The notes beneath the pieces were generated by a model that saw only the letters and a list, made by a program, of their open reading frames with translations, made no database searches and was not told the origin of the DNA. A program made the position numbers and the translations under genes. A stretch of DNA of 29,869 bases. Origin: Bigelowiella natans CCMP2755 (Eukaryota; Cercozoa; Chlorarachniophyceae). Location of the stretch: contig ADNK01003507.1 in the NCBI GenBank assembly GCA_000320545.1, forward strand, positions 1-29,869, in the 5' to 3' direction. Below, piece after piece: positions 1-11,040 of this stretch. Position 1 is the stretch's first letter; each line of letters begins with the position of its first letter.

Positions 1-266
1 CCCCCCCCCCCCCCCCCCTTTACTTCATCTTGCCCCACCTTGATGCCCCCTCATGTCTATTTGACCCCTCTTCTTTGGGGTTTTTCCTTTTAACCCTCAC
101 GGATTGGGAGGTACTGTAGCAACCAGTCCCCCCCCCCCCCCCCCCCTCTAAAAAGTAAACCTTGTTCCGAGGGTCTCTCTCTCTCTCCCTCTCTCTCTCC
201 CTCCCTCTTATTAATGTGTGTAGCGCTGCTTGTGACACCTCCTCCTGCCCTTGCTCCCTTCATCAG
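1..266. repeat. Poly-C and CT-rich sequence at the left edge, probably intronic
   Basis: Poly-C runs occupy the first 18 bases and about 128-146, and a CT microsatellite lies at about 175-208. The segment ends in a pyrimidine-rich stretch and the acceptor CATCAG at 261-266, just before the first exon I can support. I therefore read most of it as the intron upstream of the terminal exons at 267-851. No coding exon is convincing inside it, although a possible donor (GGGAG followed by GTACTG) occurs near 109. Confidence 0.5.
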
Positions 267-851
267 CTTGCTGCCGTGTTCCCCACCCTCGTCGGCGTGG
301 CCCTTGTGAGCTTGTCGCAGTACACGTATGGCCTGCCCTACTGGAGGACGGTGATGATGAGCGGGTACTTACTACTGCTACTAGTACTGCTACGATGTGC
401 CTTCACCGTTCGCAATGCAAGCAGCAGGCTTATTGATCTGAGTTACACATGAAAATAAACTAACTGTGCCATTTGTCTCGGAAGGTATAATCCTGCCCAC
501 CTTCTTGACGCCGCAGAGCGCGTGCATGCCTGTTGGGTGAGGTACAGCACTGGCCAGGAGACCGTGCTGTCTAAGGCGATCCAGGAGCGCTACTCCGGCA
601 AGGAGGTCAGGAGCGTTTCTTCCATAAGGTACGGGCACACGGTTCAAGCCCACACACACAACACACAACACACACACACACACGCAACGCACGCACATGA
701 TATATACATACGTGTATAGTACTTCAGTATAGGATCATGCTCTGTGCATCCTTTGTTGTTCGGCGCACCGCAATACGCTTCACCACTGTCCCCCCCCCCC
801 CCATTCAGGCCTCCGCCGCGCTTCCTTGAGGATTTCCGTAGCAAAATGTGA
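267..851 (+). CDS. 3' end of an unrecognised gene, three terminal exons (5' partial)
   Basis: Exons 267-364, 485-628 and 809-851 join without breaking frame. The first two end in phase 2 (AGC GG|gtactt and ATA AG|gtacgg), and the next exons begin with the single base that completes the codon (gaag|G TAT, cattcag|G CCT). The joined product is the last 94 residues of a protein. It starts with a hydrophobic stretch (LAAVFPTLVGVALVSLSQ), continues with an amphipathic, charged part (DAAERVHACWVRY; KAIQERYSGKEV) and ends in a proline-rich tail and TGA at 849-851. I do not recognise the family. The second intron is packed with CA repeats, and its acceptor tract is almost pure C. The exons are GC-rich like those at the far right of the window. 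Exon joining is well supported; the 5' part lies outside the window. Confidence 0.6.
649..685. repeat. CA microsatellite in intron 2 of the terminal gene fragment
   Basis: An imperfect CA/ACACAAC run lies about 20 bases after the donor at 629. It is one of several cases here where a microsatellite fills an intron close to its donor. Confidence 0.85.
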
Positions 852-2572
852 AGCGGGGAGGACGGTTTCGTGCAACATCATCACGAAGCTAGCGCATGCA
901 GGCGTAGGATGTTCTTTGGAATTACTCCTCCATCTACTACACTCAGCGTTTGCGGCTAAAATCAGTAGCATCATGCGCTGACGCTACAAAAACGTACCAG
1001 CACACACAATGCATTTCCAGATGTGTGTACACATGTCAGATGTAAGGACAACAAAATGCATTTATTTGTATGTGCACGTGAAAGATGCTCTAGGCGATGC
1101 GCAAGGTCTAGTTGGTTTGTGTCAAAAGATTGATACGAGAGACTGTTTGCTTTACCATGCGAGCTAGCGAGCATAGCACAGCTGGCGCAGTTCACACCGT
1201 GCCATGTAGCATGTCACGAGCTCCATGCTCTCAGGCGCGCGCATGGATGGCAAGCTAGCAGCAAGTAGAGGCTAGGTTTGTAATCCTAGAATCGCATTCA
1301 TGAATGATGCTCTTCAGGAACTCCATGGCTAGACAGCCCTTCTAGCCTTTAGGCCATCATGTAGCGTGCGCGCTGTCGAACACATGAAGTTGAATGCATC
1401 TGTTCTTTGCTACATGTAGTCCATTGCACACATGCTTTTACCCGCCACACGTGCACCAAATGAGCATGCACATGTGCTGAATGACATGTGTTGTTGACAA
1501 GTGCACATGAGCAGGTCAACCACACATGTGTCATTGTGGAACATGTGTCACAACCCCATGCATGTGCGCTCCATGGCCCAAAGGGCCATGCAGAACGGCC
1601 GTGGTTTGCAATGATGCGTGCGTGATTGCGATGTGTGATGCATGCCATGCTGCAGCATGCTGGCATGAATGGCACATGTAGGCGGCTAGCTAGGTGGACT
1701 GCATCTAGACTAGAGACATGCATGTCTAGCTACACTGGAGATGCACGAGTGGCGCGTTCTGGCATTGGCCTCCTAGCCTCTTTCTGCCAAGCAAGAACTG
1801 CGATGCATGCCCTAGCTAGCTAGCTAGCTGCGCAGTTTTGCAATCGACTGCTGTGATGAAGTGACGCACCATCGATCTAGCTAGCTAGCTAGATGTCTCG
1901 ATGACTCGAACTTCGAGGTCTAGAGGTTTAGATTTTTCCTGCGGCGTAGCTGCTTAGGTAGATCTAGAGATTGTCTAGAGATCTAAAGATGCAACATCTA
2001 GAACATCTTCATGCTAGCATGCATGCAGTGTTCAGTGAATGCATGCTAGCATGCTAGCATGATGACAATGATCCACAAGGCCATTTCGAGGAATGATAGC
2101 GAATGTGCTTTGGCTAGTTGGCACTGCTAGACTGCATGAGGTCTAGAGGTGCATCTTCGACCTAGCTAGCTAGCGAGGCGTGCTAGCGTGCTAGCGTCTA
2201 GGCGTGGGCAGGGAAGCCACTGCATGCTAGCATGCGAAAGAGATTGGTAGATGCAGTTTAAGAGATGGCTGTAGAGAGTGGACCATCTCTAGATCTGTAG
2301 ACATGGCCACATGTCTGAATTTTGCACATGCCTGTGTCTAGATGTGTGCACACGTTGCAAACATCTAGATGCTGTCTAGCTGTGCACAAAATGATCTCGA
2401 TGCTGTCTAGCTGTGCATTGAATGATCTAGCAGCTAACAGATAACCTAGTAACGTTCATGTGGCTTGGGCATGTGCGCCGATAGCAAATAGCCTCGATCG
2501 CAGCAGCAACATTTTACGTGCGTAACGTAATCGAACGATGCGCGAACAAAACCAAAATATGCTTGATGTGTC
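852..2572. other. Gene-free spacer rich in CTAG and GCATGC words
   Basis: No spliced or unspliced coding model is convincing on either strand. From about 1200 the sequence is strikingly full of self-complementary words: runs of CTAG (about 1813-1830, 1876-1894, 2161-2174), GCATGC/GCTAGC blocks (1630-1665, 2013-2061, 2222-2234) and CACATGTG/ACATGT. The short ORFs (e.g. 1349-1723 minus, 1626-1823 plus) are by-products of this composition. The right end is the 3' flank of the minus-strand acyl ligase/Pls gene, whose TAA is at 2573-2575. Confidence 0.7.
2368..2429. repeat. 31-bp tandem repeat, two copies
   Basis: Copy 1 starts at 2368 and copy 2 at 2399. Each begins GATGCTGTCTAGCTGTGCA and ends ATGATCT, with a few differences between. 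It sits inside the CTAG-rich spacer. Confidence 0.85.
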
Positions 2573-5500
2573 TTATCTACGTGTTCTACTTTTCTGTGCA
2601 GGCACTCCACGCCAATATTGTAACGATGGAATTGATTTCTTCAGCATTTTGCTCAGTGGTGCAAGATAAGATCTTTTCCCTATTGAACATTCTGGGACTG
2701 ACAAATGTGCTCCAATTCCTACCTTTGATCCAGGACCTGCCTCAACATTTTTAAATTCCATGGAAAAATTATCGAAGATGTGGCCTAAGAATGCACCTTC
2801 GATCACAGCCTCCTTACCGATTCTCAAAAAATCCCAATCTGTCACTGCGGTTGACGTTATGATAGCATCAAGTGATACTTCTGCGCCTAAAGTGCAGAGG
2901 AAAACATTTAGAAGACTGCTTCCATGCAGAACCTTAAAGATCGACTCAAATGCTTCCCGCTCATCTTGCACATGCATTGAGCAAAGAAGTCGAGGGTCTC
3001 CAGGCTTCAGAATGATCTCTCGCATTCTTCCTACAAGAACCCACTTCCAAAATAGCATGTTGATGATGCGGCATCCGAAATAGATTGCGAAATACACTCC
3101 AAAGAGTGCGGTATGTGCCTCTCCACTGACATCAATTTTCCCTGATATCTCTAAACCAGCTTCAAATGCAGCTAGTAAACACAGGTAACGCGTCGCTAAT
3201 CGAAGAACCCACAAAAACATGTCCATGGAGATGAACCACGTTTGAAAGAGCAACGTGTTTTTCTGTCTTTTCGTGATGTACTCATGTAGTTTCTCTTGGC
3301 TCGAGCGCGACACCTTAAACCTATTTGTTCCCAGCAGAGCGGTGCCTTCAGGCACTATCAGTGGCTTCGCAGAGTTCAGACCCTCTACCGAAGTGAGGAA
3401 GGAGATGTTGGAATTGTTCATCATGACAACATTCCCTGAAATGTGGCTCTGGACTCCTACCGTGCAGCCATTGCCAATTCTGATCCGACTTCTGACATTC
3501 TGACTGCGACATCTAAATTCAGGCTCAATTGTACCGATGGAAACGAAAGAGTACTCTCCAATCTCGATAAGATGGGCATCTTCCGGATGAATGTTATAGG
3601 GCTGCGGCATGAGTGAGCCAACACCGATTGATAAACCCATTAGCCGTTGATAAATTAGATAATATGAATGCTTCGTGCCTAGCACAATAAATCCGAAGTA
3701 TTTTAATGCAAAACGTTGAAGTAGAGCTAAATACCAACGCCTCCATTTTGTGAACAGTGTTTTACGGTAGGGGCCCTCTCGCACATGGCCAGCCAAAATC
3801 CACTTTGCGACGATTGAGTAGAGACCCAACATAACGAAGCTCCCAACAATTTGGAAAGTGTAGAAAATCAGGAAAAAATACCTTTGGTCGATCAGAGCCT
3901 CATTGTTAGCAGCCTGCTCGGGGTTGGTTCGAATCTCAAAGAGGTCCACGGCCCAAAATGAGATAGCTCCGACACTCGAAAAAATTGTTGCCAGCCATAG
4001 CTGCGCCACGAAAGTCAGCATCTTGCAGGTTTCGAGCTTCAGATCTATTTTACTTGGCTCGGGCTTGCACACCAACGCGTCGAATTTTGGCATTGCTACA
4101 CCTTTGGGGTTTAATTCATCATCAGTCTTGTCACCGGTATCAGCTCGTTCTCCTCGGGTGTGGACAGGCGTGCTGGGCTGAAACTTTCTGTCGACGTGGC
4201 GAAGGCTTCTCCCATTGTTATTGGTATTTTTTGATGCTAAGAACTTCGGTACTGCCTCCTCTAGCTTTTTGTCACTTTTGGAAGAGATTTCCTTATTAAG
4301 ATATAAGCTGTTGTTATTTGATTGGAGTTGAAGTCCCGCGTTTGCGCCATATTCACCAACCTCGCTTTGGATTTCGTAATTAGAGGGGCTGCCGCCTCCT
4401 CCACGTGCAGACAGTTTTGCCGACTGAATAGTACCTGTGCTATGGCCAGATTCACGGTCTCGATCATAATTGAATTCGTCAGTGGGAGTCTCAATGTTTT
4501 CCGCGAACGTTTTCTTATGCTCATCACTGGGGGACGCTGGTTTATATTGCCGGCTTCCTTTGTTGCCGCTTTTGAGCTGCCTCATTCGATTCCCTTGCCA
4601 AATAGTCCCTCTAGGGATCTTGGTATGGGGTCTGACGTATGTGTGAACCTTGATCCAACATCCATCCTCCAATATAGAGCCTTTGCCTATTACAGTGTTG
4701 CTGGAGATTGTGCACGATTTTCCTATTTTTATTGGGGCTAAAACAAGCCCATCATCCGCATCCATATCTCGCGCTAACAGGCGCCCAGATACACTGCTGT
4801 CAGCGCCAATACAGATTAGGTCGTGCTCTCGGAGAAATGTCTTCAAGTCAACCGCAATAGTGATCTTCGCTCCACAGAGAATATAGAAGAAACGAAACAT
4901 AATAGTGTCGTAAATGGCAGCACCGACCAATAGCTCCCACATACTGAAAAGGGAGTCGATATACCACCAGCGCATCCAATACCAGCCGTGTAATGCATGC
5001 TCACCAGGTTTGTACCGTCCGATTATTAACCACTTCATCACAATTGTTATAATTGAGAAGGAGAGTGCCCAGATTGGAAATATAAATATTAGCAACAAGC
5101 CAGTGATCTGAGCTTCTGTAAACACATAAGGAATGGTTACTAAAGATAAACGGTATATCTACTCAAAGTCGAAATGAACTTTTCATCACGAAAAATTGTG
5201 GATTTGAATTCTTCATGGTAGTACTAACCGTCATAAATTCCGACAGCTATCGAGCTCCACGGTTCACTTCTTTTAATCGCTTCTTGCGAAAATGAGTAAG
5301 CTGGAATAGCGGCAATGGATCCAAGAAAGAAAATGGAGAGAACTCCAATGGTTTGAAGCACTATACGCAACCAGGTAGACAAATTCTCTCTGTGTGCTAA
5401 GCTTGTGAATTTGCTTTCAAATTCTGTCTCATGAGAATCCTAATTACGGCTAGATGTGAACACAACGCGCACAGAGAGTCACTTGAAATCATTTACCGAA

Positions 5501-8500
5501 GCGAGACGTTTTTGGCTATCCATGGGCTTCTTTTTTGGTCTATGATGGACTCGCAGTGGAATTGCGGTCATCGAACGACGTCCAGTATCAGATAGGGCTA
5601 AAATAAAATGACGAAAGAGTGAACATAGAAGTATCCATGCTTTCTAGTCAAGTATGTATGAGACCTTGAAGTGAAAACGCTGGGTCAAAAGTTCCATTAT
5701 ATAGACTGTCTATCGTTTCGTCGGTAACCATGCAAGCATTCGGTGAATCAGGATCTCGAGTAAGTTTCTGTGTCGCCCTACTCCAGTAGTCCGATATACC
5801 ATTCATTTCGGCATGCATCTCACAGAAACTGGATACGATCTGGGTGAGGTTATTTGGGGTCATTCGCAGCAGGATTAAGTCATTTTGGAACATTATCCCA
5901 AAACTATCTCTCAGTGCCCCCGCGATTTCAACTAATTGTATCGAATCCACGAGTGTGCCAAATTCGTCATTCCTGGTCCATAATAAAACATCCTTTACCT
6001 CACCACATCTATAAATCAACTATTTAGAATCATTTAAGCTAAGTTCGTTTTACCCCATGTCCTTCCAATCGAATCCAGTCGATAAGCCTTTAGCAAGAGC
6101 ACCTTCAAAATCTTCTTTGGTCATAACCGTTGCAAAGGATATCTGGAGGGAGTTCACTATTCTAACGTGTGGGTTCATCGAGGAGGAGCTCTTCTCTTCT
6201 ACTGCCGGTTGCTTTGCACTATTGTTGTCGGTTGCCATCTTGAACAGAGGTTGCAGCAGGTTCGACTGATATAGTCTCCTAGCTTCGGTCCTGTTTTGTT
6301 GGGACAATTGAAGATGATCATACAGTTGGGTAGATTAAAGCGCACGTGTTACCTTCTCAATTTTCCACTGGAAGTTTTAGGGATCGTTCTCTCCTTTATC
6401 AAGACCACTTCAGATACATTCACTGATTCCGACCTTCTAACGGCAATCCTGATTTGGGAAAAACATTACGATCGTTGATTCTTGAATTTTATGTGATCAT
6501 ACGCTATTTCTCTTGCAACGACTCCGTAATTTCGCTGCAACTTTCGCAGTTCTTTCTTGCCTCTTACCTGTCGCATAAAATAATGAATATTGGCGATGAA
6601 TTACGGAAAATGACCTCATTTACAGTAAAGTACAGACCTCACTCAACACGACAAGCTTCTCCGTCCCGTCCCCCCCCTTCATAGAGAAAGCAATAGTACA
6701 TCCTGGTCGAACGCCTTCAACCTACCAGGAGTCAATAGCTTTGAAAATGGGTTACTGTAATGTTCGGTCTTCAATGTGCACCTTGTCCACGGGAGCCTCG
6801 ATGTCTTTTGGAGCTATATTTCTACCACGAATGATAATTACGTCCTTCATTCGAGAGACGAAGTAAAGGCGTGTTCCTAATTCCAAGTTTCTTGATAAGC
6901 ATTCATGAGAAATACTGTATCAACACATAGCTTTCACGAACCTTCCATATAGCCAACATCGCCTGTCCGTAGCCACAGATCATTGGAACCTTTAAGTTCG
7001 GCACCAAATACCTCCTTCGATTTTTGTGGCTGATTCCAATATCCCTTTCAAGGTGAAAGATGTTAGTGTATATATCATTTGTATTATTGACCGTAATTAC
7101 CAATGCAACAGACTCTGAATTCAGCCATATCTCGCCCTCTTGCCCGTCCTCTACTTGCGAAGAGGTTTCTGGATCTACAATGCTACACTTCACACCTGCA
7201 TGAATTCAAATGCGCATCAGACATGCATGTAACATCATCTTTATTCCGTACCTAATGATCGTGAGAGATCTCCAAACACGGCGCAGCACATCTGCTTTGG
7301 ATTGACCTGGATGTTTCACAATGTAAGAAAAAATGGATTTCATTATAATAACTGACCTTTGAATAAGCCCTCTCTGGATCATTGAAGTCGAAACTAACCC
7401 CAACGACATGCTCTGCCATCCCGTAGCATGCATGGATCTGGTGAGTTTGTGCAACAGTTCCAGTTTATATCAGACTTTCACATCTTGATGCAGAAAAGAA
7501 ATCTAGTCGTGCGGAGTCACCGTGTTCCTTTTCATCCCATACTTGCCCATCAGATCCTCGAAACCATCAAAACTTTCCTTCAGATTTTCCTCACCTCCCG
7601 CTCCGATGGAGCGGACATGACTAAGATTGAATCCCTTTGGAACTAGAACGGTGGACCACTTGTGCACCAAAAGAGTGTACGCAAAGTTAGGAGCCTAAAG
7701 CATAGGTTCAATCAATCAATCGGTATTGTCCAGTTTCGAAAATTATTGGTCAATGAAGTTTAGCCTTTCTTATCATTTACTTGACTTAGATTATGTAAAT
7801 TGTAAATACTGCAATCTATTGTGCATTACAAATGAAACGTTGCAGTTATATCTCCACATGGAGTGCCTGAATTAAAATAAAGAGGATTCGGCAATGAGCC
7901 CCCATTATTATATTTCGGTTTAATCCTTACATCCACATCGGAGGACACTTCAGAAACGCGATAGGACTCATAAAATGACCTAGTTAAGAAATAAGTTAGA
8001 CCATCTCAGTTCATGCTCATACAACATGCAACATCCCACCCTGTCCTCCAGCGTATAAAGATAATAGGTAATTCGCAATGAGTCCTAGATCGTGGTACTG
8101 GGGCAACCAGCAGATAGTTCTATGAGGTCTGAAGACGAAGGAAAACCTTATGACAGTGAAATAAAGTTTTCATTACAGAAAGATACCTGAAGCTTATTTG
8201 CTCTACGTCTGGGTCACGATTCTCATTTTGTGAATTTATATGAAGTAATTGCAGATTGTGAAGTAGATTCGTGTAGGAGATCATGACACCCTAAAGTAGA
8301 AATGTGATGAGTTCAGGTGATGAATTCTGTACTATGAACGTGCCTTTGGATCTCCAGTTGAGCCACTTGTGTATTGTAAGAAAGCAAGGTCAGGGTGGGT
8401 CATGTTTACTCTTGATTTCCTGGAGAATCTTTTCCCGACGAATTTCACATCTGATCATTTCAAAAATGTCGAACGATTTTTTATCATTACAAATATGCGC

Positions 8501-9049
8501 CATACCTTTGTCGAGACTATCTGTATTCACAAATGGAATGTTTGGCCACGTTGTGCCAACTTTGAGCTTCAGCTTCCAAATGTGTCTTGTGAAGTCCTTG
8601 TGGGAGAGTACATGCCGCGCTTGACAGTCATCAATGATGAAGTTCATTTTTCTTATACTGTACTCAAGGCGTGCATGAGAAGGTGGATAAATTGGAACTG
8701 CGACAACCCCTGCAATGAGGCAGCCCAAAAAAGCTTGAATGAAATCTAGGCTAAATAAATAGCACATCACAACTCGATCGCCCGGTTTAACACCGAGATT
8801 GTTTCGCAGATAATCTGCGACTGTATTAGCATGCTCCCAAACTTCAAGATAGGAAAGTTTCTTTTCTATGTTGCCCTTTTCTCCTATCCACGCATAGAGA
8901 AGGCGATTTGGGTTTTTGTTTTTCTGCTTCATGAAATGATGAAGTAACGAATTCCAGGAGGACTTTCTCTTCGAATCCGAGAGCATTGATGATCGCTCGC
9001 TATCATGTGGAGAAAATGATGAAACTCTACCCTCGATGGCCTCGTGCAT
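2573..9049 (-). CDS. Membrane FAAL-carrier-Pls fusion enzyme (NRPS-like), 20 exons
   Basis: Exons (5'>3'): 9049-8506, 8408-8344, 8290-8187, 8128-8040, 7979-7931, 7866-7839, 7694-7521, 7437-7357, 7306-7252, 7195-7101, 7044-6942, 6876-6782, 6721-6638, 6567-6503, 6448-6353, 6290-6054, 6008-5665, 5597-5497, 5439-5229, 5115-2573. Total 5163 nt, about 1,720 residues, every junction in phase. Residues 1-580 are an AMP-forming acyl ligase: AGVVAVPIYPP, LAFLQYTSGSTGDPKG (188-204), WLPQYHDLGLI (245-255), CYGMAE (355-360), LRTGD (453-457), RMKDVIIIRGRN and IPKTSSGK (Lys about 573). These signatures match fatty-acyl-AMP/CoA ligases better than amino-acid adenylation domains. A carrier domain follows, with DSIQLVEIAGAL and likely phosphopantetheine Ser 677. 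The C-terminus has several membrane helices and hexapeptide (LbH) repeats, as in the NRPS terminal module of bacterial poly-lysine synthetase Pls. Inference: it activates a fatty or other acid, loads it on the carrier and transfers it at a membrane to an unknown acceptor. The 5' end is uncertain: the ATG at 9049 is the first in frame, but the frame stays open to a stop at 9119-9121, so an upstream exon is possible. The exon 1/2 junction is the least certain. Confidence 0.87.
8291..8343 (-). other. Probable GC-AG intron in the acyl-ligase domain
   Basis: The exon upstream ends GATCCAAAG and is followed by GCACGT, not GT. The next exon starts after CTTTAG with GGTGTCATG. Joining them gives the near-invariant ligase motif STGDPKGVM in phase. 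The only nearby GT, at 8339-8338, would leave four extra bases and break the frame. Confidence 0.75.
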
Positions 9050-11040
9050 CGGTATCACTTCTAGAATTTCGAATTTGCACAATTGTTCTGTTGTTACCTC
9101 CTGGTCGTATACACGATTTTAGGTAGGGTCTATGTAAGCTAGTGCTGCCTGAAAGGGCGGCCTCCACTACAAGGAACCCAAGGAACGTTTGGAGTGTATT
9201 CTTACTAATATTACCACCCTTTGAACGACCTTCAATGTGCTGTGCTGTCAATTTTCCATGCCTGGCTGCATTCTTGCTTCCACCTTGAGCGATGAGGACG
9301 TTATCCTGAGTAAGGCTGGGGGGACTTGACCATAAGAGACTGTTGTAAATGTTGTATTGGGGATGCCTTTTCGAGCTGCGACATGCTACATCGAACAATT
9401 TCGCCGCGAAACGAGTGCACGTGGTTGTACATGTACCTGGAAGCAAAAAGCAAAGGCTGGAGCGGGCATTGAGCAAGTTTTTTCCGTTTTTCCAGCACTC
9501 GTTTGGCGCATGCGACTGTGATATTCCTCGCTGATGTGGCCGAAACCGCCTACCATGATGCAATGACCGTGACTTTTGACCAAATGACTCAGTACCTCTC
9601 AACAAACGGAACGAGCGATTGCAAAACAGTGCATCAAAGACGTCCAACAGACCACTTGAGCTTACGATTGCAGCAACAATTGCATGTCGCGGTCTGAAAT
9701 GTTCAGTGCGTCTTGCAGCGCGACTTCATTGCAGCGTGATTTCTCGAGATTTGTTCGCCTTGGTGGTCTCCTGAGGGTGTCCAACGGATGATGGTGTCCA
9801 ACTTTGACAGCAGTCTAGCAGTGCTTGTGCCTTGTGCACATTTTGTTGGAATGTCAAAATGGGCATGAATCTTGAATGTTGGACTTTTGATCGAAGGGTG
9901 TGGAGATCAAGGCCAGTGGCTAGGTGGAACGTCCAATGAACCCCAGCTGTGTGAGGTTCTTTTCTCGTTCGTTCAGAGAACGCAACCTCTTCTCGCATTG
10001 CACCCCATGACAGTCTTGCTGCTTGGGGAGGAGGCAATTTTTAGCAAACTGAACTGAGCACTTCTAGACTTCTTCTGCAAATTCCTTTCAGTGCTGGGGT
10101 GCGCCAATGAACAAAGACACTCATCAAAGAACGAAGACACTGCACTCGTTCGTTCGTTTTGGCACTCTGCAACAGGTGTTCTTTGTGCACCAGCTTGGCG
10201 GTCTAGCGGTGGAGACATTTCACTCGTTCGTTCGTCTTGGCACTCTGCAACAGGTGTTCTTTCTGCGTGCACCAGCTTGGCGGTCTAGCGGTGGACCAGT
10301 GCGTGTGTGCATGCCAGTGTGGAGACACTTCACTCGTTCGATTGTTAATGCGTGCACCCATCTAGCCATCATCACTCTTGCGCACAGCACAGAACAACAA
10401 AGAAAGACTGCCACACATTGGAACGAAGACACCCAGTTGGCTCTGGAGCCAGACGTCATGCTAGCATGCGCTAGTGCTAGTAGTGTGTGAGCAGTCGCTT
10501 GGTCGTCATCACCAGATCAAACAGGTCTAGTGGTGCATTTGCCACACGCTGGCCGGCCAGCTAGGTGTTGACTATGCAACGATGATCTGTCGCACTGTCG
10601 TCTGCATCGTGTCAAGCACACATGTGTGTGTTCACTAAACCACAAGTTGTCATGTCTAATTAGACACACTGCACTGCTAGCTAGCTAGACTACGTGTAGT
10701 ACACCGTGATCTCCACCGTGTCACCGTGTGTGAAGTACACATTTGTATGTACACATACACAAATATTTTGGCACATATATAGATATTGTCACATAAGATA
10801 GACATATAGTGGATACCATACGTTGTACGTTCTATGTAATGTGTAAAGCACGTGCAGTGTCTAAGTACATCATCTAGACATATAAATGTCAGGTCCAATT
10901 CTTGCATTGGCTAACCGTTTCAGAATTTACTATAAATAAGAACTAAATTTCCAGGCAAAATTGGCTTGAGATCTCCATTAAATCTAGAGTAGCCTTCGCT
11001 CTAATGTCTGTTCGCAAAGAAAGGCGATGCAATTTTCATC
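9050..11040. other. Gene-poor spacer upstream of the acyl ligase/Pls gene
   Basis: No gene is supported. It should hold the promoter and possibly 5' exons of the minus-strand enzyme. A 206-codon minus ORF (9647-9027) overlaps that gene's first exon in another frame; it has no recognisable domain, so I do not call it. A tandem repeat lies at 10143-10298. A CTAG/GCTAGC-rich patch lies at about 10456-10690, and an AT-rich, ACAT/TGTA-rich stretch at 10735-10880. The last bases are the 3' flank of the small minus-strand gene. Confidence 0.6.
10143..10298. repeat. 78-bp tandem repeat, two copies plus a fragment
   Basis: Copy 1 begins at 10143 and copy 2 at 10221, both starting CACTCGTTCGTTCGT. Both contain GGCACTCTGCAACAGGTGTT and then CAGCTTGGCGGTCTAGCGG. 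Copy 2 carries a short insertion before the GTGCACCAG block. A third partial copy (CTTCACTCGTTCG) occurs near 10328. Short ORFs across it on both strands repeat the unit in several frames, which argues against coding. Confidence 0.9.

Noticed and set aside
9027-9647. 206-codon minus-strand ORF overlapping the 5' end of the acyl ligase gene
   Set aside because: No recognisable domain, runs over the first exon of the ligase in another frame, and shows no matching splice partners. It may include 5' exons or UTR of that gene, but I cannot support it as a protein.
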